DNA from: an uncultured Mailhella sp.
Lineage (GTDB): Bacteria > Desulfobacterota > Desulfovibrionia > Desulfovibrionales > Desulfovibrionaceae
Length of the DNA stretch: 14,635 nucleotides
Assembly: GCA_944324625.1 (NCBI GenBank)
Contig: CALUWZ010000027.1
Location: 1-14,635, forward strand
Direction: 5' to 3'
The position numbers and the translations under genes are program-made. Shown here piece by piece: positions 1 to 7,650 of the stretch (its first letter is position 1; every line of letters begins with the position of its first letter). The notes under the pieces were generated by a model that saw nothing but the letters and a program-made list of their open reading frames with translations, was not told the DNA's origin and did no database searches.

Positions 1-1
1 A

Positions 2-415
2 GAAAAATCTGCTGAAGCAGATGTCTGTGTTTTGCGGAATTTTGAGAACACCGGCTGTCCGAAGGATTTGGAGCCCGCGGCCCGGAATGTTTTTTTGCAG
101 CTTGAGGAATATTTTTCAGGCAGGCGCAAAAATTTTTCTTTTCATTTTTCTTTTGACGGTACGCCGTTTCAGCAGGCAGTTTGGCAGGCACTTTTGGCTG
201 TTCCTTACGGAAAAACGGCAAGTTATTCCCAGATTGCCGAAAGGGCCGGCAGACCGAAAGCGTTTCGTGCCGCCGCAAGGGCATGTCATGACAATCCGCT
301 GCCTTTTGTTGTTCCCTGTCACAGGGTTATTGCCAAAAACGGTTCTTTGTGCGGATTTGCTTTCGGGCTTGACATAAAGGCGTATCTTTTAAATTTAGAA
401 CAGAGGAACAGATAA
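2..415 (+). CDS. Methylated-DNA--[protein]-cysteine S-methyltransferase, 3' part (N-terminus outside the window)
   Basis: Suicide DNA-repair protein that moves the alkyl group from O6-alkylguanine to its own cysteine. The fragment shows the AGT C-terminal domain in order: the FQQAVWQALLAVPYGKTASY helix-turn-helix region, then the active-site motif VVPCHRVI with the acceptor Cys, then the GFAFGLDIKAYLL segment that matches the usual GYxxGxxxKxxLL. The reading frame is open to the first base of the window with no stop, and the piece upstream of the domain (LQLEEYFSGRR) looks like the end of the usual N-terminal domain. The true start therefore lies outside, and the TTG at 32 is probably not a start. 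The conserved RAVGxA stretch is here RAAARACHDN, a small departure. The stop overlaps the next gene's ATG by one base (TAATG), so the two are probably translationally coupled. Whether this is Ogt or Ada-like cannot be decided without the N-terminus. Confidence 0.88.
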   Translation, partial: EKSAEADVCVLRNFENTGCPKDLEPAARNVFLQLEEYFSGRRKNFSFHFSFDGTPFQQAVWQALLAVPYGKTASYSQIAERAGRPKAFRAAARACHDNPLPFVVPCHRVIAKNGSLCGFAFGLDIKAYLLNLEQRNR

Positions 416-1245
416 TGATTACGGATAAGCAAAGAGAATTGGCAAAAAAATTCATGAACATGCACAATGCCGGCAAAATGTTTATTTTGGCAAATGCTTG
501 GGATGCAGGTTCTGCATACATATTTAAAAAAGAGGGGTTCTGCGCCATCGGCACCACCAGTCAGGGCATGGCTCTTTCCTATGGGTATGCGGACGGACAA
601 AACATGCTGTTTGACGATGTTGTTTACTGCGTGCAGAGCATGACAAGGCGTGTGGATATTCCCGTATCCGTGGATATTGAGCGCGGTTTTGCGGATAATG
701 TGGACAAGGTAAAAGCCAATGCCCTGCGTCTTTTGGAAGCAGGTGCCGTGGGCTTTAATATCGAAGACGGCAGACAGGATAAAACCTTGGATGAACTGCC
801 TGTGTTTTTGGAAAAAATCAAGGCTCTTGCAGAACTTAAAAAAGAATATGACATTGATTTTGTGATTAATGCCAGAACCTGCACCTATTGGCACAATATC
901 GGCGATGAAGAATATAAGCTGCAGGTTGCTTTGGAACGGGGCAAGGCTTTTAAAGAAGCAGGGGCTGACTGCGTATTTTATCCCGGTGCGGTGCCGCTTG
1001 AAAGCATAAAAATTTTGGTAAAAGAAGTTGGGGCGCCGATTAATATTCTGCTTACGCCTGCCACTTCCGATTTGGACGCTCTGCGCGAGGCAGGCGTACG
1101 CCGTCTGAGCATAGGTTCTGGTCCTGCCAGAAGTGCGTACAATCATGTGGTTGCCATGGCGGAGGAACTGCAGAAAGGCAATACGGAAAGGATTTTGAAA
1201 CATCCCTTCGTGTATGCGGAAGCCAATGCCTATTTTAAAAAATAA
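415..1245 (+). CDS. Isocitrate lyase/phosphoenolpyruvate mutase superfamily protein
   Basis: A 276-residue cytosolic TIM-barrel enzyme of the PEP mutase/isocitrate lyase superfamily (PF13714 type). Visible signatures are the metal-site strand VDIERGF (D87, E89), NIEDG (E117, D118) and the INART strand (R154), with the family's FxxxNAWDAGSA opening at about residues 23-34. The K(K/R)CGH catalytic loop of isocitrate and 2-methylisocitrate lyases is absent: residues 118-127 read DGRQDKTLDE instead. It is therefore not a genuine isocitrate or methylisocitrate lyase. Family knowledge allows C-C lyase, PEP mutase or phosphonopyruvate/oxaloacetate hydrolase chemistry; the substrate is not predictable here. 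The ATG overlaps the stop of the upstream alkyltransferase gene by one base, and gpsA follows 12 bases later, so the three are probably co-transcribed. No phosphonate or methylcitrate gene is nearby to guide a substrate call. Confidence 0.85.
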   Translation: MITDKQRELAKKFMNMHNAGKMFILANAWDAGSAYIFKKEGFCAIGTTSQGMALSYGYADGQNMLFDDVVYCVQSMTRRVDIPVSVDIERGFADNVDKVKANALRLLEAGAVGFNIEDGRQDKTLDELPVFLEKIKALAELKKEYDIDFVINARTCTYWHNIGDEEYKLQVALERGKAFKEAGADCVFYPGAVPLESIKILVKEVGAPINILLTPATSDLDALREAGVRRLSIGSGPARSAYNHVVAMAEELQKGNTERILKHPFVYAEANAYFKK

Positions 1246-1257
1246 CAGGGGATAGTT

Positions 1258-2259
1258 ATGAGCATAGCGGTAATCGGCGGAGGCAGTTTCGGAACATGCC
1301 TTGCACATGTCCTCGGCAAGTGCGGAAAAAGTGTTTATCAGCTTATGCGTGATGCAAGCGTTGCACAGTCAATTAATGAATGTCATGAAAACAATAAATA
1401 TTTGCCGGGCATTGTCCTTTCTGAACAAATCAAGGCTGTAACAAATCCCGAAATTCTGCAGGAGTGCGATTACTGGGTTATTGCCTTGCCCTGCCAGAAG
1501 CAGGCAGAACTTCTGCCAAACTATGTACCCTATTTCGGTGAACTGACAACATTGATAAATGTTGCAAAAGGTATTGATTTAAAACAGCTTTTGCCTTTGT
1601 CTATGATTGTTCCGAAAATTTTTGGATTGGAAGATGATTCTGCACGCTACGCAGTTCTTTCAGGACCTTCCTTTGCCAAAGAAGTGGCGCTGGATATGCC
1701 TACGGCCTGCACTCTTGCCTGTGCGGACGAAAAAAGGGCGTCCTTTCTGCGGGATATTTTTACAACGCCGTTTTTCCGCTGTTATTCTTCCACTGATGTG
1801 CTTGGAGTAGAGCTCGGCGGTGCTGTCAAAAATATTTATGCCATTGCCGCGGGAGTGTGTGACGGACTGAACTACGGTTCCAATGCTCGGGCTGCTCTTG
1901 TTACAAGGGGGCTTGCGGAAATGTGCCGGCTCGGCCTTGCCATGGGCGCATCCTTTGAAACCTTTATGGGGCTTTCGGGGCTTGGGGATTTAATGCTGAC
2001 CTGCAGCGGAGATTTGTCCAGAAACAGACAGGTAGGTCTGCGTCTTGGCAGGGGCGAAAAACTTGACGATATTATTGCGTCCATGAACAGTGTTGCAGAG
2101 GGAGTTCCCACAACCCATGCCGTTTGTGCCTTGGCTCAAAGCCTTGAAGTGGAAATGCCCATAGCCTATACCATGAAAAAAGTTTTGGACGGTGAGTTTA
2201 CTCCCCAGGATGCTTTTGCGTATCTGACCAACAGAGCCAGAAAAGCGGAAACCCTGTAA
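1258..2259 (+). CDS. gpsA: NAD(P)H-dependent glycerol-3-phosphate dehydrogenase
   Basis: Reduces dihydroxyacetone phosphate to sn-glycerol-3-phosphate, the backbone for phospholipid synthesis, in the cytosol. The 333-residue length is normal for GpsA. The Rossmann dinucleotide loop GGGSFG is at residues 7-12, VAKGI at 102-106, LSGPSFAKEV at about 134-143, the catalytic lysine in GGAVKNIYAIAAG (K191), and the substrate-binding GLSGLGDLMLTC with D244. RNRQVG follows, as expected. The start is ATG at 1258, behind an AGGGGA ribosome-binding site (1247-1252). It is the third gene of the short + strand run and is closed by the terminator at 2281-2313. All motifs are intact, so this is a confident call. 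Confidence 0.97.
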   Translation: MSIAVIGGGSFGTCLAHVLGKCGKSVYQLMRDASVAQSINECHENNKYLPGIVLSEQIKAVTNPEILQECDYWVIALPCQKQAELLPNYVPYFGELTTLINVAKGIDLKQLLPLSMIVPKIFGLEDDSARYAVLSGPSFAKEVALDMPTACTLACADEKRASFLRDIFTTPFFRCYSSTDVLGVELGGAVKNIYAIAAGVCDGLNYGSNARAALVTRGLAEMCRLGLAMGASFETFMGLSGLGDLMLTCSGDLSRNRQVGLRLGRGEKLDDIIASMNSVAEGVPTTHAVCALAQSLEVEMPIAYTMKKVLDGEFTPQDAFAYLTNRARKAETL

Positions 2260-2280
2260 TTGGGACTGTATTTTTTTATC

Positions 2281-2313
2281 AGCCCTTTTTGCTTCGGCGG
2301 AAAGGGCTTTTTT
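2281..2313 (+). terminator. Rho-independent terminator after gpsA
   Basis: A stem of 12 pairs (2281-2292 with 2297-2308, outer arm AGCCCTTT/AAAGGGCT, two G-U pairs in the middle) is capped by a UUCG tetraloop at 2293-2296 and followed by a T run (2308-2313). It lies 21 bases past the gpsA stop and should end the alkyltransferase-lyase-gpsA transcript. Confidence 0.9.
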
Positions 2314-2583
2314 CTTTGCTTCAGCACCAAAAACCATCTGTTACGCAGGCGGAATGAAAAATCTTCAGATATAAGACTGTCCTCTTTCGGCAGGGTTTTT
2401 GATGTTTAAGTCAAGCAAAACCAAAGGAGGACAGTTTTAAATTTAAAATTTTATCAATAGGCAATAACCGGGGTATGTTTTTAACTTCTTTATAATAAAA
2501 TTAATTTCAGCAGTGTCATGTATCTGATAAAAGGTGATGTTTTTGATTTACGGCGTTTCACTCTCAGGTCGGTATAAAAGGTA
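2314..2583. other. Gene-free AT-rich stretch between the gpsA terminator and the xerD stop
   Basis: No coding sequence is supported here. The longest ATG frame close to xerD (2518, 19 codons, + strand) has no ribosome-binding site. The stretch contains the large imperfect inverted repeat at 2372-2439 (listed separately) and an adjoining 14-bp A/T palindrome (2435-2448). It lies downstream of genes on both strands, so it need not contain a promoter, and I see no convincing -35/-10 pair. Confidence 0.6.
2372..2439. repeat. Imperfect inverted repeat / long hairpin
   Basis: The arms are ACTGTCCTC (2376-2384) and GAGGACAGT (2427-2435). With flanking bases 2372-2375 and 2436-2439 the outer stem reaches about 13 pairs, including one G-U. 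Then follow one bulged base, three more pairs (TTT/AAA), an internal loop of six bases on the left, and a second stem GGTTTT (2394-2399) with AAAACC (2417-2422). Neither strand has a clean T tract right after the hairpin, so a terminator role is uncertain. Alternatives are a small palindromic repeat or MITE remnant, or a 3'-UTR stabiliser for xerD mRNA. No transposase fragment was recognised. Confidence 0.6.
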
Positions 2584-3480
2584 TCAGGATCGGCATCGCG
2601 GGTGGGCATGACTGTAAATTTCCTGTATTATGCTTTGACAAATGCGCGTATAGAGTTCCGTTGCCATAAGATCGCTGTGCCCCAGCAGAATCTGCACAGT
2701 CCTGAGATCCGCGCCGCCTTCCAGCAAGTGGGTTGCAAAGCTGTGGCGCAGGGTGTGCGGAGAAACAGTTCCCTGAATCTTTGCCGTGAGGCAATATTTT
2801 TTTATCAGTTTCCAAATGCCCTGACGGGTCAGCTTTTTCCCCGAACGGTTCAGAAACAGTTCGTTATCGCAGGTTTTTGGGTCAGGCATAAGCAGGGGGC
2901 GTGTATTTTGCAGGTAGGCCGTCAGCAGGGAAAGGGCGGTTTCGTGCATGGGAATAAGGCGTTCTTTTCTGCCCTTGCCGAAAACACGGATTATGCCTTT
3001 TTGAAAATCAATGTCCGTTGCTTTGACGCTGACAAGCTCGCTGACCCGAAGGCCTGAGGCATAAAGCAGGTGGAGCATGGCAATGTCCCTTTGTCCCAGT
3101 TTGGTTCGGGGGTCGGGAGCGGACAGCAGCCTGCCTATTTCTTCAAGGGACAGGACTTCGGGAAGATAGAGGGGGAGTTTGGGCGTGTCCAAAAGCAGGG
3201 CAGGATTTTCTTTGATATGGTGTTCCTGAAAAAGCCATGCAAAAAATTTGCGCAGACAGGAAAGGCGTCTTGCTATGGTGCGCCTGCTGTCGCCCTTTTT
3301 GCTCAGAAAAGCGGAAAAAAGTAGAAGACTGTCTTCGTCAATGTCAGACAAATGCATGCTGCTTTGTTCCATAAAAAAATTCAGGGTTTCCAAGTCCTGT
3401 CTGTAAGCCTGCACCGTATTTGGGGACAGGCCCTCCTGAATAAGCAGGCTGTTCAGCCATTCCTGCATGAATATCAACAT
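2584..3480 (-). CDS. xerD: Site-specific tyrosine recombinase XerD
   Basis: Acts with XerC at the chromosomal dif site to resolve chromosome dimers before division. From the ATG at 3480 the product is 298 residues, the same length as E. coli XerD. The N-terminal SAM-like core-binding domain covers about residues 3-90 and the catalytic domain about 105-290. The full catalytic set is present: R145, K169, H242 and R245 (HTLRH), H268 (LLGHSD) and Y277 (LYTRI), with spacing close to that known for E. coli XerD. The open frame runs on to 3843, but that extension overlaps the divergent gene, is low-complexity and lacks homology, so it was not used. The ribosome-binding site (AGGA at 3495-3498) is rather distant from 3480; an ATG four codons further in is the alternative. 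No integrase-like accessory domain or nearby phage genes argue for a housekeeping Xer. Confidence 0.93.
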   Translation of the reverse strand: MLIFMQEWLNSLLIQEGLSPNTVQAYRQDLETLNFFMEQSSMHLSDIDEDSLLLFSAFLSKKGDSRRTIARRLSCLRKFFAWLFQEHHIKENPALLLDTPKLPLYLPEVLSLEEIGRLLSAPDPRTKLGQRDIAMLHLLYASGLRVSELVSVKATDIDFQKGIIRVFGKGRKERLIPMHETALSLLTAYLQNTRPLLMPDPKTCDNELFLNRSGKKLTRQGIWKLIKKYCLTAKIQGTVSPHTLRHSFATHLLEGGADLRTVQILLGHSDLMATELYTRICQSIIQEIYSHAHPRCRS

Positions 3481-3564
3481 TTTTTTGTCTTTTTTCCTGT
3501 CTTGCTCTCTTGATTGTTTTATTTTACATTGTTTTAAATTAATTTTGAAGAGCAGAATATTGCC

Positions 3565-4317
3565 ATGAAGCATATTTTTTTTCTTGTTTGTTTTTTTCTG
3601 ATGGGCATGTTTGCCCGTCCTCTTTGTGCCGAGGAAATGCAAAAACCCAATATTCATGAAATAAAACGGGATATTAATGCGGAACTGACAGCAATTTTTA
3701 AAAATAAGGTTTTGGATTTTTTCCCTATCCGTCATGATTTTCCCGAATTTTTTGCGGAAGTGGAAAAACAGGTTCCCGTACAGGCAGAACTTTTGGAAGT
3801 CTATCTGCCCATTTCTTCCAAACAGGATTTGGAACGCGGCCATTATGACAATATTTTAAACATGGTTTATTTTTACCGTATGCCGCAGATTATGCATAAA
3901 CGCTTTCCTCTGCAGAAGCTGCAGTTTGCCTTTGTGAAAGAAAATTTGGAAGCTGCTTATAAGACTTTTGAAAAAATCGAGGCGCCGTCTCTTGCAGACA
4001 GGGCACAGTGGGAAGAAAAAATGTATCAGAGTCTGCTTGCAGGCAAAAATGTTTATGTTCAATACAAAAAAGATCAGGGTGCGCTTGATTACAAATACAG
4101 CCTTATGCTGGTTCTGCCGCTCAGCGAAACCCACAGCATAGCCGCTTTTATGTCCCATTATCCTTTTTTGGCGGAAGGGCAGATTTATTTCTTGTCTGCA
4201 TCTTCCTATCTGCTTGACAATAATTATTATCAGGTTATGCGCTGGACAAGAAGCGTGCTGAATGATTTTATTGAAGTCATTCCCTTTGATATGTTTCCCG
4301 ACAGCGACAGCGAATAG
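3565..4317 (+). CDS. Hypothetical secreted (periplasmic) protein
   Basis: A 250-residue protein I cannot assign to a family. The first 22 residues look like a Sec signal peptide: K2, a hydrophobic core rich in F, L and M, and a probable cut after PLCA (residues 19-22) before EEMQ. No lipobox is present (the only nearby Cys is in RPLCA), and no later membrane segment is visible, so a soluble periplasmic location is likely. The mature part is mixed alpha/beta, rich in aromatic residues (several YFYR/YYQVMRW type segments), with an acidic end (DMFPDSDSE). The start is the ATG at 3565 with a weak upstream purine stretch. The gene stands alone, divergent from xerD with an 84-base gap that must hold both promoters, and ends at the shared terminator at 4385-4412. 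Function is unknown. Confidence 0.8.
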   Translation: MKHIFFLVCFFLMGMFARPLCAEEMQKPNIHEIKRDINAELTAIFKNKVLDFFPIRHDFPEFFAEVEKQVPVQAELLEVYLPISSKQDLERGHYDNILNMVYFYRMPQIMHKRFPLQKLQFAFVKENLEAAYKTFEKIEAPSLADRAQWEEKMYQSLLAGKNVYVQYKKDQGALDYKYSLMLVLPLSETHSIAAFMSHYPFLAEGQIYFLSASSYLLDNNYYQVMRWTRSVLNDFIEVIPFDMFPDSDSE

Positions 4318-4384
4318 TGTTTTGCTTGCTTTTCGGATGATTTTGCCTGACGGAGTTTCCGCGGGGAAGTTTTTGCGGTACAAT

Positions 4385-4412
4385 AAAAAAACTGCCTTTC
4401 GGCAGTTTTTTT
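4385..4412. terminator. Bidirectional rho-independent terminator
   Basis: A perfect 12-bp stem, A7-CTGCC (4385-4396) with GGCAG-T7 (4401-4412), and a four-base loop TTTC. The A and T tracts make it a working terminator in both directions. It serves the secreted-protein gene (+ strand, stop at 4317) and the SNF2 helicase gene (- strand, stop at 4417), which converge here. Confidence 0.93.
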
Positions 4413-4416
4413 ATTG

Positions 4417-7400
4417 CTATACTTCAAAGAGCATTTCCAGATCGTCTCTGGTAAGGGATTTCCATGAATCCTGTCCCGGAATGACGGCTTCGGCCACGCC
4501 TCGCTTCATTTCCTGCAGCTTGAGGATTTTTTCTTCCACGGTGTTTTGGCAGATAAGCTTATAGGAGAAGACTTGTTTTGCCTGACCTATGCGGTGGGCA
4601 CGGTCTGTGGCTTGGCTTTCCACGGCGGGGTTCCACCACGGGTCGTAGTGGATAACATAGTCTGCACTGGTGAGGTTAAGTCCTGTACCGCCTGCTTTCA
4701 GGGAAATCAGGAAAATCGGTATATCGGGGCTGTTGTTGAATTTGTCCACCTGTTCCAGACGGTCTTTGCTTGAACCGTCCAAATAGCAGAACGGAATGTC
4801 CGTCATTTGCAGCCATGCGCTGATTTGCTGAAGCATCTGCACAAATTGGGAGAATACCAGAATTTTGTGGCCTTCTTCCACCAAGTTTATGACCATATCT
4901 TTAAAGGTTTCAAATTTGCCTGAAGGAATGTTTGGGCTGAATCCGGGCATATCCATTTTGAGCAGTTTGGGGTGGCAGCAGATTTGGCGCAGCTTGAGCA
5001 AAGCGTCCAAAATAGACATTTGGCTTTTCGCCATGCCTTTTTCGTCCACGTCGGCAAGAACCTGTTCACGCAGCTTGCGGGCAAGGGAAGCATAAAGTTC
5101 TGCCTGTTCGTCCGCCAGTGCGCAGTAGGTGACGCTTTCCACTTTCGGCGGAAGATCCTTGACCACTTCTGCCTTGGTACGGCGCAGAATAAACGGTTTT
5201 ACCCTCGTGCGCAGATATTCCAAGGTTTCCGTATCGCCTTCCTTGATCGGCTTGATGATGCCGCGCTGGAAGGCATGCTGGGAACCGAGGAAGCCGGGCA
5301 TGAGGAATTCAAACAGGCTCCACAGTTCAAAGAGGTTGTTTTCGATGGGTGTGCCTGAAAGGCAGAGGCGCATGCGGGCATTGATGTTGCGTACGCTTTT
5401 TGTGGTTATGGTATTGGGGTTTTTGATGTTTTGGGCTTCGTCAAGGATAATGGAATTGAATTCGTATTGTTCCAGTTCTTCCAAATCGCGGCGCAGAAGG
5501 GCATAGGTGGTGATGACAATGTCCGCGTCGCCTATTTTGCGGAAAATATTTTCACGCCGTGTTCCGTATACAATGACGCGTTTCAGGCCGGGCACGAATT
5601 TTTCCGCTTCCCTGTCCCAGTTGGGCAGAACGGAAGTGGGCACAACAATAAGGTTGGGGCCCGATGCGCCTTTGTTTTTCATGTGCTGGATAAAGGCAAG
5701 GGTCTGTATGGTTTTGCCGAGGCCCATTTCGTCGGCCAAAATACCGCCGAAACCGTATTCGTCAAGGAAATTGAGATAGGATATGCCTTGGATTTGGTAC
5801 GGACGCAGGGAGGCATTGAGGCCTTGGGGCGTGTCGATCTGCTTGACTTCCTTAAAGTGGCGGATATTGTCGCGCAGTTTGCTCCAGAAAGAATCCTCTA
5901 TGGCGTTTGGCAGATCGTCCAGAATGCTGTCAAGCACGGGCGCTTCAAATTGCTTGAAGTGGTGCTTGGGCGGCTTGTTGGGGTCAAGGCCGAGGACTTT
6001 CAGCTTATGAGCCAATTTTTCAAGCCATGATTCGGGCAGGCTTGCGTAAGAGCCGTCTTTAAGCTGTACGTAGCGTTTGCCCTTGAGCCATGCTTTCCAT
6101 ATTTTTTCAAGGGGCAGGCTTTGGCCTTCATACTCTACGCTGACATCAAGAGAGAACCATTTTTCCTGTTCGTTGCTCTGTACGCTGGCATTGATGCTTG
6201 GCGTGGTGGTGCGCACTTTGTAGCGGGAAAGCGTGGCTTCGCCGTAAACGCGCCAGTTCTGCAGCAAAGTGGGGTAGGAGTCCAAAAGGAAGGAAATGGC
6301 TTCTTCGGGTTCCATGAACCACAGTTTGTTGTTTCTCGGCTGAAAACGCATTTCGGAAAGCTGCGACAAAAGTGCGGCTTCTTCTTCCTGTGCGCGTCTG
6401 AGCAGGAATGTTTGGCCTTCAAAAACATAGCTGCCTGTCTGAAAATCGGGATTCGGACCGGGCAGAACAAATTCGCCGTGTATGCTTTCGTATACGTTTT
6501 GGATTTCAAGGGTGAGCAGGCTTCCTTCTTCGTCAAGGAAGAGTTTGGGATTGTAGCTTCCGGGCTGGAATACGGGTTCCATGATCTTGAGGAACTCTTC
6601 CTGTTCGTACAGTTCGGAGGAGGGGAGGCGGGTCCAGACCCTGTCCAGAAATTCGGAAATGTCTTCCTGCGGAATGACGGGGCTTGCCTGTACGAGGGAT
6701 TGGATGACATCATGGTTCAGGCAGGTCTGCACGGGGTAAAAGCATTGGTTCCAGCATACCCAAAGAGGCATTTGGCCGTGGAATGTTGCCACGGTCTGTT
6801 CCGGTCTGTCTTCGTCTTTCTGAATGGAGAAAGGTTTTTTGCCTTCTTTTTGGAGCATAATGTCAAAGCGCAGACCGTCATCGTCAAGGGAAGGACGCAG
6901 CTTGAGATCCATGGTGGAACTTTCAATGGTGCACGGTTTTTCCGTATCTTCCCAGAAAATATATTCTTCGTTGCGCAGCGCCCAGAAAAACCATGACAAA
7001 AGACCGTCGGGGATTTCCACACGGTGGCCGTAGTAATCAAGGTATTCGGCAATTTGTTTCAGAACCTTGGGGAGTTCGGGGGAATAATCGCACCAGTCGG
7101 GATTTTGCAGGATATTTTCCAAGGTTACGGCCTGCCGCACGGTGGAAAGGCCGGTTTTGTTCTGGCGCGCACGGTAAAATTCAACGGAAAGGCGGCCGGG
7201 TTCGGGAAAGAAGCGGAACAGGAAATAATGTCTTCCAGTTTCCGGTTCCGAGGTGGTTGCAAAGAAGTTTCTGAAACTTTGACGCCATTCCGGGCGTATG
7301 GCTGCAGGTTCGTTCGGCGTGTCATGGGAAACATTGATGGAAGAAAGTGCGCTCAGGGCAAGAGCCGCCACGTGGCGGCAGGGACTTCCGAAGGATTCCA

Positions 7401-7650
7401 TGCAGTTGCATTCGTATTCCACATGTTTGTCATTGAGGCGTATGGTAACAGTGGGGCTGTAAGCCTGAAAATCTTCTCCGTGGACTGTGCAGCTTGCCTG
7501 ACTGTAGGTGTCTTCCATGCGCCAAAGCAGGTTGCTTATGCCGTTTTCAGCTATAATCATTTTCCCGGAGTCGGTAATATACTCGGGAATTGTTTGCTGA
7601 ATAAAGTGTTCCAGTGCGGTGCACAGGGTATTTTCATGACGTCTGTTCAT
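4417..7650 (-). CDS. SWIM zinc-finger SNF2-family DEAD/H-type helicase (ATP-dependent DNA translocase)
   Basis: A 1077-residue protein with three parts. Near the N-terminus is a SWIM zinc finger, C81-x-C83-x7-C91-x-H93. A long middle region (about 110-590) is typical of bacterial SNF2 proteins. The C-terminal SNF2 ATPase core follows: Walker A ADEMGLGKT (ending T647), Walker B/motif II DEAQ (737-740), motif III LSGTPIENN, then the helicase C lobe with AGGTGLNLT and the arginine finger in DRAHRIGQ (R1020). Bacterial members of this class (RapA- and YwqA-like) move on double-stranded DNA and are thought to act in transcription or repair; the precise role here is unknown. The ATG at 7650 has an AGAGG ribosome-binding site five bases away. 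It is a single-gene transcript, divergent from the binding-protein gene and ended by the terminator at 4385-4412. No nuclease, methylase or other defence gene adjoins it. Confidence 0.95.
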   Translation of the reverse strand: MNRRHENTLCTALEHFIQQTIPEYITDSGKMIIAENGISNLLWRMEDTYSQASCTVHGEDFQAYSPTVTIRLNDKHVEYECNCMESFGSPCRHVAALALSALSSINVSHDTPNEPAAIRPEWRQSFRNFFATTSEPETGRHYFLFRFFPEPGRLSVEFYRARQNKTGLSTVRQAVTLENILQNPDWCDYSPELPKVLKQIAEYLDYYGHRVEIPDGLLSWFFWALRNEEYIFWEDTEKPCTIESSTMDLKLRPSLDDDGLRFDIMLQKEGKKPFSIQKDEDRPEQTVATFHGQMPLWVCWNQCFYPVQTCLNHDVIQSLVQASPVIPQEDISEFLDRVWTRLPSSELYEQEEFLKIMEPVFQPGSYNPKLFLDEEGSLLTLEIQNVYESIHGEFVLPGPNPDFQTGSYVFEGQTFLLRRAQEEEAALLSQLSEMRFQPRNNKLWFMEPEEAISFLLDSYPTLLQNWRVYGEATLSRYKVRTTTPSINASVQSNEQEKWFSLDVSVEYEGQSLPLEKIWKAWLKGKRYVQLKDGSYASLPESWLEKLAHKLKVLGLDPNKPPKHHFKQFEAPVLDSILDDLPNAIEDSFWSKLRDNIRHFKEVKQIDTPQGLNASLRPYQIQGISYLNFLDEYGFGGILADEMGLGKTIQTLAFIQHMKNKGASGPNLIVVPTSVLPNWDREAEKFVPGLKRVIVYGTRRENIFRKIGDADIVITTYALLRRDLEELEQYEFNSIILDEAQNIKNPNTITTKSVRNINARMRLCLSGTPIENNLFELWSLFEFLMPGFLGSQHAFQRGIIKPIKEGDTETLEYLRTRVKPFILRRTKAEVVKDLPPKVESVTYCALADEQAELYASLARKLREQVLADVDEKGMAKSQMSILDALLKLRQICCHPKLLKMDMPGFSPNIPSGKFETFKDMVINLVEEGHKILVFSQFVQMLQQISAWLQMTDIPFCYLDGSSKDRLEQVDKFNNSPDIPIFLISLKAGGTGLNLTSADYVIHYDPWWNPAVESQATDRAHRIGQAKQVFSYKLICQNTVEEKILKLQEMKRGVAEAVIPGQDSWKSLTRDDLEMLFEV

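Noticed and set aside
319..1308. 329-codon open frame on the - strand
   Set aside because: It lies wholly opposite the alkyltransferase and PEP mutase-family genes and is a shadow of their codon use. The translation is rich in His, Phe, Cys and Arg and has no recognisable motif.
2518..2577. 19-codon ORF after the inverted repeat
   Set aside because: Too short, no ribosome-binding site, no sign of selection visible.
2584..3480. XerD as integrase of a mobile element, with selC as attachment site
   Set aside because: Length and catalytic spacing match housekeeping XerD. It is over 9 kb from selC, no direct repeat of the selC 3' end was noticed, and no phage or plasmid genes are present.
3481..3843. 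N-terminal extension of the XerD reading frame
   Set aside because: It overlaps the divergent secreted-protein gene, reads as Lys/Phe-rich low complexity, and would make the protein 121 residues longer than XerD.
4417..7650. SNF2 helicase as part of a DISARM-like or other multi-gene defence system
   Set aside because: No methyltransferase, nuclease, DUF1998 or phospholipase-D partner is adjacent. Neighbours are xerD, a secreted protein and a transport protein.
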